Both the position numbers and the translations under genes were made by a program. From Actinoplanes cyaneus (lineage in GTDB: Bacteria; Actinomycetota; Actinomycetes; Mycobacteriales; Micromonosporaceae), in assembly GCF_016862095.1 (NCBI RefSeq), contig NZ_BOMH01000045.1, forward strand, positions 166,620-230,619: a DNA stretch of 64,000 bases, in the 5' to 3' direction. Positions 57,561-64,000 of this stretch are shown one piece after another (position 1 is the stretch's first letter; each line of letters begins with the position of its first letter). The notes beneath the pieces were generated by a model that saw only the letters and a list, made by a program, of their open reading frames with translations, ran no database searches and had not been told where the DNA came from.

Positions 57561-57616
57561 TAGGGCGCGATCCCCTGGTCGCAGCCGGTGGAGTCGCCGG
57601 CCAGGAACAGCACGGG
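57561..57616 (-). pseudogene. fragment of an SGNH (rhamnogalacturonan acetylesterase-like) gene
   Basis: On the minus strand the frame ending at 57616 reads PVLFLAGDSTGCDQGIAP. LAGDSTxCDQ is the block I of SGNH esterases of the rhamnogalacturonan acetylesterase (CE12) type, with its Ser nucleophile. There is no signal peptide, no later blocks, and a stop about 15 codons on. A short leftover of a deleted pectin-side-chain esterase gene is the likely reading. Confidence 0.4.
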
Positions 57617-57718
57617 CCGGGCGGCCGGGCGCACGCGCGGCGCCGGTGAAGATGAGCGTCAGCCCTGGTGGCTCGCCGCCGTCCGGTGCCCGACCCTGAT
57701 CGGGGACACAATTCGACA

Positions 57719-59200
57719 ATGCTGATCCGGAATCCGATTCTGCCCGGCTTTCACCCGGACCCGGCGATCCTGCGGGTGGGCGACGACTACTACATCGCCA
57801 CGTCGACGTTCGAGTGGCATCCCGGGGTGCAGATCCACCACTCGCGGGACCTGGCGCACTGGCGGCCGCTCGGCGGGGCGCTGGACACCCAGGAACTGCT
57901 CGACCTGCGCGGGGTGCCGGACTCCGGCGGGGTGTGGGCGCCCGACCTGACGTACGCGAACGGGCGGTTCCACCTGGTGTTCGGGGTGGTCGACGCGTAC
58001 GCGTTCGGGCACAAGGACGTCACCGTCATGCTCACCTCCGCACCGCGGATCGATGGGCCGTGGGAGCGGCCGGTCGTGGTGCCCAGCCGCGGGTTCGACC
58101 CGTCGCTGTTCCACGACGCTGACGGGACGACGTGGCTGGTCAACATGGCGATCGACCGTACGCCCGGCAGCCGTGGCTTCGCCGGGGTCCAAGTGCAACG
58201 GCTGGACGGCACGACACCGGTCGGCGATCCGCACTGGATCCACGGGCTGACCGAGCACGGCGTCACCGAAGGGCCGCACCTCTACCGGATCGGCGACTGG
58301 TACTACCTGCTCGTCGCCGAGGGCGGCACCGGCTGGCGGCACGGGGCCCTCGTGCTGCGGTCGCGGGAGCTGCTCGGGCACTACGAGCCGGACCCGGCCG
58401 GGCCGCTGATCACCTCCCGGGACGATCCGGGGCTGGCGCTGCAGAAGGCCGGGCACGCGAGCCTGGTCGCCACACCGGACGGGCAGTGGTTCGCTGCGCA
58501 TCTGGCCGCCCGGCCGTACGGCGAGCTCGGGCCGTGTGTGCTCGGGCGCGAGACCGCTCTGCAGCAGGTCACCTGGGTGAACGGGTGGCCGCGGATCGCC
58601 GGAGCAAGGCCCGCCGTGGAGGTTTCCAGCCCGCTGGCCGCCCACCCGTGGCCGGATCAGGAACAACCGTGGAGCGGGCTGCGGCGGGCGGTCGCGGCCG
58701 ACTGGGTCGAGTTCGGTGACCCGATCCGGATCAGGGGCGGACAATCCGCGTACGGCCGGCGCGCGCCGAGCCTGCTCGCCCGGCCGATCAGCAGCCGCAC
58801 CGAGACGTTCGCCGCCGACGTCACGTTCACCACCGACAGCCCGCATCAGTCGGCGGGGATCACGGCCTTCTACAACAGCCGCAACTGGTACTACCTCGCC
58901 CTGACTGCGGACGGGTTCGCCCTGACCGGTTGTGATCACGGGCGGCGGGAGGTGTTGTTCCACGGCACGGGCAGCCCGCGCCGGCTGGAGCTGGCCTTCG
59001 ACGGGCCGGTGCTGCGGTTCGCCGCGGACGGAACGGACCTGGGCGTCACCGCGGACGCGACAGTGCTCTCCGACGAGCACGCCGTCGAGCACCTCGGCGA
59101 TCAGGTGTTCGCGCTCGGGTTCACCGGCGCCATGGTCGGCCTGTGGGTGCAGGACCTCGCCCACGAAGGCTGTCACGCGGACTTCGCGGTGGCGACATGA
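57719..59200 (+). CDS. glycoside hydrolase family 43 (beta-xylosidase/arabinosidase type)
   Basis: A 493-residue cytoplasmic enzyme. Five-blade propeller with base Asp in PGFHPDPAI (about 14), pKa-modulating Asp in RGFDPSLFHD, and acid Glu in VTEGPHLYRI. A C-terminal beta-sandwich (from about 330, LLARPISSRTETFAADV...) is that of the GH43_11 xylosidase group. ATG 57719 gives the normal N-terminus (LIRNPILPGFHPDP). No signal peptide, so it hydrolyses imported oligosaccharides. Specificity between xylose and arabinose cannot be fixed. Confidence 0.9.
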   Translation: MLIRNPILPGFHPDPAILRVGDDYYIATSTFEWHPGVQIHHSRDLAHWRPLGGALDTQELLDLRGVPDSGGVWAPDLTYANGRFHLVFGVVDAYAFGHKDVTVMLTSAPRIDGPWERPVVVPSRGFDPSLFHDADGTTWLVNMAIDRTPGSRGFAGVQVQRLDGTTPVGDPHWIHGLTEHGVTEGPHLYRIGDWYYLLVAEGGTGWRHGALVLRSRELLGHYEPDPAGPLITSRDDPGLALQKAGHASLVATPDGQWFAAHLAARPYGELGPCVLGRETALQQVTWVNGWPRIAGARPAVEVSSPLAAHPWPDQEQPWSGLRRAVAADWVEFGDPIRIRGGQSAYGRRAPSLLARPISSRTETFAADVTFTTDSPHQSAGITAFYNSRNWYYLALTADGFALTGCDHGRREVLFHGTGSPRRLELAFDGPVLRFAADGTDLGVTADATVLSDEHAVEHLGDQVFALGFTGAMVGLWVQDLAHEGCHADFAVAT

Positions 59201-59415
59201 GAGCGCTGGTCGTCCGGCGGGTTCACGCCCGAGCGGGAGGCGGGACCGGTCGACCGGGTCCGGGCCGGCGCGGCCGGCGCGCGGTTCCAGCGAGCAGGCG
59301 TGGCCCGCGGTCACCGGACGACGGATCACCGGCAATCACCATGTGAATGGTATGACATGCGCCACACGGCGGCGGCGGTCGGATTAACCGGGGACCGGGT
59401 TGATTTGATCGTGGT

Positions 59416-60540
59416 GTGACTATCGAAACCACGACGGACGGAGCGGCCGGGGACCCGGCGCCGCTGTTCACGCCGTACGCACTCGGCGGTGTCGACCTTT
59501 CCAATCGGTTCGTGATGGCGCCTATGACCAGGCAGTTCTCGCCCGGCGGGGTGCCCGGCCAGGATGTCGCGGACTACTACGCGCGGCGGGCGCCGCACGT
59601 CGGGCTGATCGTCACCGAGGGCACCTACGTCGATCATGCGTCGGCCGGGTCCAGTGACCGGGTGCCGCGGTTCTACGGCAAGGACGCGCTGGCCGGCTGG
59701 CGTGCCGTCACCGACGCCGTGCACGCGGCCGGCGGCCGGATCGTCCCGCAACTGTGGCACCTGGGCGCCACCCGGACCGCGGGCGCGCCGCCGCACCCGG
59801 ACGCGCCGGTGCTGAGCCCGTCCGGCCGGCGCGCCGACGGCGCCGTGGTCGGCGAACCGGCGACCGCCGCCGACCTGGACGCGGTGGTCGCCTCGTTCGC
59901 TCGCGCGGCCCGCGACGCGCAGCTGGCCGGGTTCGACGGCGTCGAGCTGCACGGAGCGCACGGCTACCTGCTGGATCAGTTCCTGTGGAACGGCACGAAC
60001 AGCCGCGGCGACGCGCACGGCGGTAGCCCGGCGAACCGGGCGCGGCTCGGCGCCGAGGTGGTGGCCGCGGTCCGCGACAGCGTCGGGCCCGCCTTCCCGG
60101 TGCTGTTCCGGTTCTCGCAGTGGAAGGGCGGCCACTTCGACGCCCGCATCGCCGACAGCCCCGACGAGCTGGAGCAGATCCTCGCCCCGCTGGTCGACGC
60201 CGGGGTCAGCGCCCTGCACGTGTCGACCCGGCGGTACTGGCTGCCGGCCTTCGAGGGCTCGTCACTGACCCTCGCCGGCTGGACGAAGAAGGTGACCGGG
60301 CTGCCGGTCGTCGCGATCGGCTCGGTCGGCGTGGCACAGGCCTTCCGCGGCGAGGACGAGGAACCGGCCCCGACGCTGAGCCTCGCCCCGCTGCTCGAAC
60401 TCTTCGAACGCGGCGAGTTCGACCTGGTCGCGCTCGGCCGCGCGCTGCTCTCCGAGCCGGCCTGGCCGACCAAGGTGCGCGAGGGCCGGCTGGACGAGAT
60501 CCGGCCCTACGACAAGGCTGACGAGGGCCGGCTCGTCTGA
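59416..60540 (+). CDS. Old Yellow Enzyme family NADH:flavin oxidoreductase
   Basis: A 374-residue FMN TIM-barrel protein. Family motifs: RFVMAPMTRQFSPGG, GLIVTEGTYVDH, IVPQLWHLG, the barrel motif FDGVELHGAHGYLLDQFLWNGTN (H-x-x-H), and VAIGSVG with FDLVALGRALLSEP for phosphate binding. It reduces alpha,beta-unsaturated carbonyls; physiological substrate unknown. GTG at 59416 opens the normal N-terminus. Upstream 215 bp holds no convincing gene. Confidence 0.9.
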   Translation: MTIETTTDGAAGDPAPLFTPYALGGVDLSNRFVMAPMTRQFSPGGVPGQDVADYYARRAPHVGLIVTEGTYVDHASAGSSDRVPRFYGKDALAGWRAVTDAVHAAGGRIVPQLWHLGATRTAGAPPHPDAPVLSPSGRRADGAVVGEPATAADLDAVVASFARAARDAQLAGFDGVELHGAHGYLLDQFLWNGTNSRGDAHGGSPANRARLGAEVVAAVRDSVGPAFPVLFRFSQWKGGHFDARIADSPDELEQILAPLVDAGVSALHVSTRRYWLPAFEGSSLTLAGWTKKVTGLPVVAIGSVGVAQAFRGEDEEPAPTLSLAPLLELFERGEFDLVALGRALLSEPAWPTKVREGRLDEIRPYDKADEGRLV

Positions 60541-60549
60541 CCGCCGCGA

Positions 60550-60813
60550 TCACCACCTGTCCGCCGTCCGTGCGTCGGCGATCCACTGTCCGATGAAGAT
60601 CGCTCGTCCGCCGTGCCGTGCGAAGAGTTCCTCGGCCTGTGCGAGGTGCCGGCCCGGTGGTGTCGAGGCGGCGCGCCGGTACGCGAGGTTCCCGCCGGCA
60701 GCGCCGCCTCGGCCACCACCAGGGCCGCGACCACCCACGAACACCAACACCGGAGGGAGGGCGCCGAGCCAGTCGCCGAGCCGTCCCGCCGATGTTCCCC
60801 CGTTCGTGCGCAC
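60550..60813 (-). pseudogene. DedA-family membrane protein remnant
   Basis: The minus-strand frame retains RLGDWLGALPPVLVFVGG at the start and AEELFARHGGRAIFIGQWIA near the end, both recognisable in DedA proteins (the latter is the conserved RHG-x-x-x-VFI-x-R block). The membrane helices between are replaced by a short Gly/Arg-rich stretch, and the key Arg after FIG is Gln. Length 87 residues against about 200. A decayed, internally deleted copy. Confidence 0.5.
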
Positions 60814-60912
60814 GGCCGTCGCCGTACCACTCGGACGTTAGGGCTTGGGTAGACGGCCCGGATCCGTGATGCTCCTTAGGGATCCACCGATATCTACCCG
60901 GAGGAGCTCGGT

Positions 60913-61683
60913 ATGCATCCGACGCTGCAGCGCCTGGACGAGATCGCCGGCCGTGTGGCCGCCCGTGACGACACGATCGCGCTGCTCGGGCTGGGGTCCG
61001 CCGGCGCCCAGCGGGGACGTCTCGACGATCACTCCGATCTGGACTTCTTCCTGGTCGTGGAGGAGGGCGCGACCAGCCGGTACGCCACCGAGACCGACTG
61101 GCTCGCCACGACCTGCCCGCTGGTGTGGAGTTTCGCCCACGAGCGCCACGGCCGTAAGGCGCTCTTCGCCGACGGGATCTTCCTGGAGTACGGCGTCTTC
61201 ACCGTCCCCGAGCTGCGCAGAGTCCCGTTCCGTGGCGCCCGGGTGGTGTGGCGGCGGCCGGACGCCCCGCCCGGCCTCACCGAGTCCGACGCCCCGGTGC
61301 CGCGCCCGCCGTTCGACACCGTCGAGTTCCACCTCAACGAGGCCCTCGCCAACCTGTACGTCGGACTGCACCGTGACCTGCGCGGCGAGCACCTGAGCGC
61401 GGCCCGTTTCATCCAGGGCCACGCCGTGGACCGCGTGATCGCGTTGTTGCGGTTGAGTGCGGGCGAACCGCCGTACCGCGACGTCTTCGATGATTCCCGT
61501 CGCGTCGAGCGAACCTATCCGCCGCATGTCCTGCCGCTGGAGGGGATGGTCCCGGGCTACCTCGGCAACGCCGCCGCGGCCCGGGTCATCCTCGACTGGC
61601 TCAGCGTGCGGTTCCCGGTGCCGCCGCCCCTGCGTGAAGCGCTCGAGTCCCTGCTTCAGAGGAAGATCGGCAGGCCGGCGTAG
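60913..61683 (+). CDS. nucleotidyltransferase-domain protein (aminoglycoside-NTase-like)
   Basis: A 256-residue protein. GLGSAGAQRGRLDDHSDLDFFLVV carries the NT motif (GS...DxD) with both metal-binding Asp. A helical C-terminal half (VEFHLNEALANLYVGLHRDL, LSAARFIQGHAVDRVIALL) resembles the lid domain of streptomycin/kanamycin nucleotidyltransferases. GGAGG lies 9-14 bp before ATG 60913. Its tail overlaps the convergent pobA by 28 bp. Target unknown; resistance is possible but not shown. Confidence 0.8.
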   Translation: MHPTLQRLDEIAGRVAARDDTIALLGLGSAGAQRGRLDDHSDLDFFLVVEEGATSRYATETDWLATTCPLVWSFAHERHGRKALFADGIFLEYGVFTVPELRRVPFRGARVVWRRPDAPPGLTESDAPVPRPPFDTVEFHLNEALANLYVGLHRDLRGEHLSAARFIQGHAVDRVIALLRLSAGEPPYRDVFDDSRRVERTYPPHVLPLEGMVPGYLGNAAAARVILDWLSVRFPVPPPLREALESLLQRKIGRPA

Positions 61684-62822
61684 TTCTCGGCGAGGCCGGT
61701 CGCCCCGGCCTCGCTCGACGCCACCCACCGCAGCTGGGAGAGCTGCAGCTGCGCGTCGAACGGGTCCCCGGAGGTGTGCAGCATCGTCGTCATCCACCAG
61801 GAGAAGTGCGTGCACCGCCAGACCCGCCGCTGCGCGGTTTCCGAGTACGCGTCGGCGAGCCGATCGTCCTTCCCGGCGAAGCGCGCGACCAGCGCCCTGC
61901 TGAGCAGCGCCACGTCCGCGATCGCCAGGTTGAGGCCCTTCGCGCCGGTCGGCGGGACGATGTGCGCGGCGTCCCCGGCGAGGAACAGGTTGCCGTGCCG
62001 CATCGGGGTCTGCACGTAGCTGCGCATCGGCAGCACGCTCTTGTCGGTGATCGGGCCCGGGGTGAGCTTCCACCCGTTCTGCCCGTGCCCGAGGCGGGTC
62101 GCGAGCGCGTCCCAGATCTGGTCGTCGGACCAGAATTGCGGGTCGGTGCCGTTCGGGACCTGCAGGTAGAGGCGGCTGACCGTGGCCGAGCGCATCGAGT
62201 GCAGGGCGAAGCCGTCCGGGTGCCAGGCGTAGATCAGCTCGTCGGTGGAGGGCGCGACGTCGGCGAGGATGCCGAACCAGGAGTACGGGTAGACCCGCTC
62301 GAAGGTCTCCGCCGCCGGGACGGCCTTGCGCGAGACCCCGAACGAGCCGTCGCAGCCGGCGACGGCAAGCGCGTCGATCCGTGCGCTACGCCCGTTGCTG
62401 TCGGTGTACGTCACGTACGGAGACGCTTCGAGGTCGTGCAGCTCGACGTCGCTGACCTCGTAGTGGATCTCCTGCCCGGCCGCGCGACGGGCCGCGATCA
62501 GGTCTTTCTGCACCTCGGTCTGCCCGTAGACCCAGACCGACCGGCCGGTCAGGTTCACGAAGTCGAGGTGGTGCCGCTCGCCCGGCCACTGCAGGTAGAT
62601 CCCGCGGTGCTCGTCCCCCTCGGCGCGCAACCGGGCGCCGAGCCCGGCGGACTCCAGCAGCTCGACACTGGAGTGCTCGAGGATCCCGGCCCGGATCCGC
62701 GCCGCGACATACTCCTCCGAGCGGGTCTCCAGGACCACGGAGTCGACGCCGCCCTGGGCGAGCAGATGGGACAGAAGCAGTCCGGCCGGGCCGGCGCCGA
62801 TGATGGCGACCTGGGTACGCAT
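61656..62822 (-). CDS. pobA: 4-hydroxybenzoate 3-monooxygenase
   Basis: A 388-residue FAD hydroxylase that makes protocatechuate from 4-hydroxybenzoate. FAD motifs IIGAGPAGLLLSHLLAQGG, CDGSFGVSR and FLAGDAAHIVPPTGAKGLNLA. Active-site residues known from Pseudomonas PHBH are all present: Tyr201 (RVYPYSW), Ser212 and Arg214 (LHSMRSA), Tyr222 (SRLYLQ), Pro293-Thr294 (PPTG) and Tyr385 (ENYAGLP). Lies downstream of an IclR regulator on the same strand and 850 bp from pcaH. Confidence 0.95.
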   Translation of the reverse strand: MRTQVAIIGAGPAGLLLSHLLAQGGVDSVVLETRSEEYVAARIRAGILEHSSVELLESAGLGARLRAEGDEHRGIYLQWPGERHHLDFVNLTGRSVWVYGQTEVQKDLIAARRAAGQEIHYEVSDVELHDLEASPYVTYTDSNGRSARIDALAVAGCDGSFGVSRKAVPAAETFERVYPYSWFGILADVAPSTDELIYAWHPDGFALHSMRSATVSRLYLQVPNGTDPQFWSDDQIWDALATRLGHGQNGWKLTPGPITDKSVLPMRSYVQTPMRHGNLFLAGDAAHIVPPTGAKGLNLAIADVALLSRALVARFAGKDDRLADAYSETAQRRVWRCTHFSWWMTTMLHTSGDPFDAQLQLSQLRWVASSEAGATGLAENYAGLPIFL

Positions 62823-62861
62823 GCCACCACCTTCAGCGGCGGACGGCGCTGCGGCAAGGGG

Positions 62862-63602
62862 CTATTTCCACTGGACGGAAGCCAGCGTACGCCCGATGCC
62901 CTGCGCCGCGACCTGTAACGCCGACACCAGGCGTGGCAGCTGACGCCGCAGATCGGGCACGACCATGCCGAGCGCGGCCACCACCGCGTCCCCGTTGCGC
63001 ACCGGCACCGCCACCGAGCAGGCGCCCAGGCTCATCTCCTCGCCGGTGGTCGCGTACCCCTCAGCGCGGACCCGGCGCAGCTGCTCGAGCAGCCGAGCCG
63101 GCTGGGTGACCGTGTAGGCGGTGACCCGGGTCAGATTCTGAAGAGCATTCGCGCGTACGTCGTCCGGGGCATACGCCAGCAGCACCTTGCCCACCCCGGT
63201 CGCGTGCAGCGGCAGCCGTGACCCGATCTTGCTCACCACCGGCACCGACACGTGCCCCGCGAGCCGATCGATGTAGAGCACCTCGAGCCCGTCGCGGACG
63301 GCCAGGTGCACTGTCGCGAGCGTGGCCCCGTAGAGGTCGTGCAGGAACGGGCTGGCCGCGGTCCGCAGTTCACTCTGCACCGGCGCGAGCAGGCCCAGCT
63401 GCCAGATCCGCCGCCCGATCACATACCCGCCGTCCGGCTCCCGGGCCAGCGCGCCCCACCTCACCAGCTCGCCGACGAGCCGGTGCGCGGTGCCCAGCGG
63501 GGTGCCGGTGCGCCGCGCCAGCTCGCTGAGCGTGAGACTGCGGTGCTCGGAGTCGAACACCCCCAGCAGGTCGAGCGCCCGCGCCGTCACGCTCTTCGCC
63601 AT
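62862..63602 (-). CDS. IclR-family regulator of the pob/pca locus
   Basis: A 246-residue IclR protein: winged helix ALDLLGVFDSEHRSLTLSELARRTGTPLGTAHRLV and effector domain SKIGSRLPLHATGVGKVLLAYAP, GEEMSLGACSVAVPV. It lies 39 bp upstream of pobA on the same strand, and divergent from pcaH with a palindrome between. By position it regulates protocatechuate and 4-hydroxybenzoate genes. The sequence does not tell whether it activates or represses. Confidence 0.9.
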   Translation of the reverse strand: MAKSVTARALDLLGVFDSEHRSLTLSELARRTGTPLGTAHRLVGELVRWGALAREPDGGYVIGRRIWQLGLLAPVQSELRTAASPFLHDLYGATLATVHLAVRDGLEVLYIDRLAGHVSVPVVSKIGSRLPLHATGVGKVLLAYAPDDVRANALQNLTRVTAYTVTQPARLLEQLRRVRAEGYATTGEEMSLGACSVAVPVRNGDAVVAALGMVVPDLRRQLPRLVSALQVAAQGIGRTLASVQWK

Positions 63603-63611
63603 CGGATACCT

Positions 63612-63626
63612 TTCCGTTCAACGGAA
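63612..63626. promoter_or_regulatory. IclR-type operator between the regulator and pcaH
   Basis: TTCCGTT-C-AACGGAA, perfect 7-bp arms, 10 bp upstream of the IclR start codon and 46 bp upstream of pcaH. Same TTCCG/CGGAA half-sites as the operator at 25380. It suits autoregulation and control of pcaH. Confidence 0.7.
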
Positions 63627-63671
63627 GCCCGGTGTCGCCCCGGGCAACCCTGACCGCCTAGCGTCGCAGAG

Positions 63672-64000
63672 ATGAACACCCAGGCTGAGATCAACCAGGA
63701 GATCGAAGCGGCGGCGCGGCAGCCGGGCGGCCCACAGCCCCGGATCGACTATGCGCCGTACCGCAGCAGCATCCTGCGGCACCCCAAGCAGCCCCTGCAC
63801 CTCATCGACCCGGAATCGGTCGAGCTGTGGGCTCCGGCGTTCGGGCACCGTGACGTCGCCGACGACGAGGCCGACCTGACCATCCAGCACGCCGGCACCC
63901 CGCTCGGCGAGCGGATCGTGGTCACCGGCCGGGTGCTCGACGGCGACGGGCGGCCGGTCGCGAACCAGCTGGTCGAGGTGTGGCAGGCGAACGCCGCGGG
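63672..64000 (+). CDS. pcaH: protocatechuate 3,4-dioxygenase beta subunit (partial)
   Basis: The first 109 codons are present and the gene runs off the right edge. N-terminal segment PRIDYAPYRSSILRHPKQPLHLIDP is the conserved PcaH start; GERIVVTGRVLDGDGRPVANQLVEVWQANA begins the intradiol dioxygenase core. The Fe-binding Tyr and His residues lie beyond the window. It opens the ring of protocatechuate produced by PobA. Divergent from the IclR gene. Confidence 0.92.
   Translation, partial: MNTQAEINQEIEAAARQPGGPQPRIDYAPYRSSILRHPKQPLHLIDPESVELWAPAFGHRDVADDEADLTIQHAGTPLGERIVVTGRVLDGDGRPVANQLVEVWQANAA

Noticed and set aside
59197..59346. 49-codon frame overlapping the GH43 stop (ATGA)
   Set aside because: Arg/Gly/Pro-rich without hydrophobic or structured segments; the overlap alone is not enough.
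62863..62880. TTCCA/GGACGGAA near the end of the pob/pca IclR gene as an operator
   Set aside because: Half-sites match poorly and the site lies inside the coding end; the perfect palindrome at 63612 is a better candidate.
1..64000. tRNA, rRNA, riboswitch, insertion sequence or phage attachment site
   Set aside because: I scanned the gene-free spacers for cloverleaf-like ends, transposase motifs and long direct repeats and found none; a covariance-model search would be needed to exclude small RNAs.

Overview
This is high-GC DNA with strong G/C bias at third codon positions, many GTG starts, frequent ATGA/GTGA stop-start overlaps and large secreted carbohydrate-active enzymes. It fits a soil actinomycete, most likely Actinoplanes or another Micromonosporaceae. 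That assignment is an inference from gene content and style; no rRNA or tRNA is present to test it. No CRISPR array, transposase, integrase or prophage was seen.

Layout. 1-4.1 kb: an SsuAC-type ABC importer (permease cut by the left edge) divergent from an IclR regulator, then an OFA-family MFS transporter with its 31-residue companion. 4.15-5.2 kb: an autoregulated-looking HTH-nucleotidyltransferase/HEPN pair. 5.26-9.77 kb: a compact four-gene operon with a Crp/Fnr regulator, a nucleotidyl-cyclase-like protein, a 715-residue protein and a 257-residue unknown. The middle two share a short RN-x-GQVA peptide; this is my best candidate for an undescribed signalling or conflict system. 9.8-18.2 kb: a mannoside locus (GH38, clan-A glycosidase, MalFG-type permeases, sugar-binding lipoprotein) opposite a LacI regulator, with two identical-type operators between them. 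18.2-21.5 kb: a secreted S15 peptidase bracketed by two copies of a 57-bp perfect palindrome, a 23-bp tandem repeat and a deleted VWA pseudogene. 21.5-25.7 kb: a uronate/pectin catabolic operon (SSS symporter, kduI, kduD, IclR) divergent from a 4-oxalocrotonate tautomerase homologue.

25.8-28.8 kb: a class A penicillin-binding protein fused to a polysaccharide deacetylase. 28.9-34.3 kb: a secreted GH92 mannosidase behind a LacI-type palindrome. 34.4-37.1 kb: an HTH-ATPase-repeat protein divergent from a 38-residue membrane peptide. 37.2-42.2 kb: a vanadium-haloperoxidase-like enzyme and two membrane proteins. 42.2-43.4 kb: a PobA-like hydroxylase with altered active-site positions. 43.5-52.3 kb: a 2,938-residue secreted protein with five pectin methylesterase and about thirteen fibronectin III domains. 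52.7-57.6 kb: a SnoaL-like protein, a K+ channel with a DUF6394 partner, a chimeric nucleotidyltransferase-SRPBCC gene and a DUF3152 protease-like protein. 57.7-61.7 kb: GH43, Old Yellow Enzyme and nucleotidyltransferase genes among gene remnants. 61.7-64 kb: a 4-hydroxybenzoate/protocatechuate locus (pobA, IclR regulator, start of pcaH) cut by the right edge.

Together the genes describe a plant-biomass saprophyte. Secreted pectin methylesterase, GH92, GH38, GH43 and the kdu operon handle pectin and mannans, while pobA and pcaH handle lignin-derived aromatics. Three IclR regulators and one LacI regulator sit next to recognisable palindromic operators. Several genes are visibly broken: VWA, DedA, an SGNH esterase and the chimeric nucleotidyltransferase. 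This points to recent deletion activity in the spaces between intact operons.
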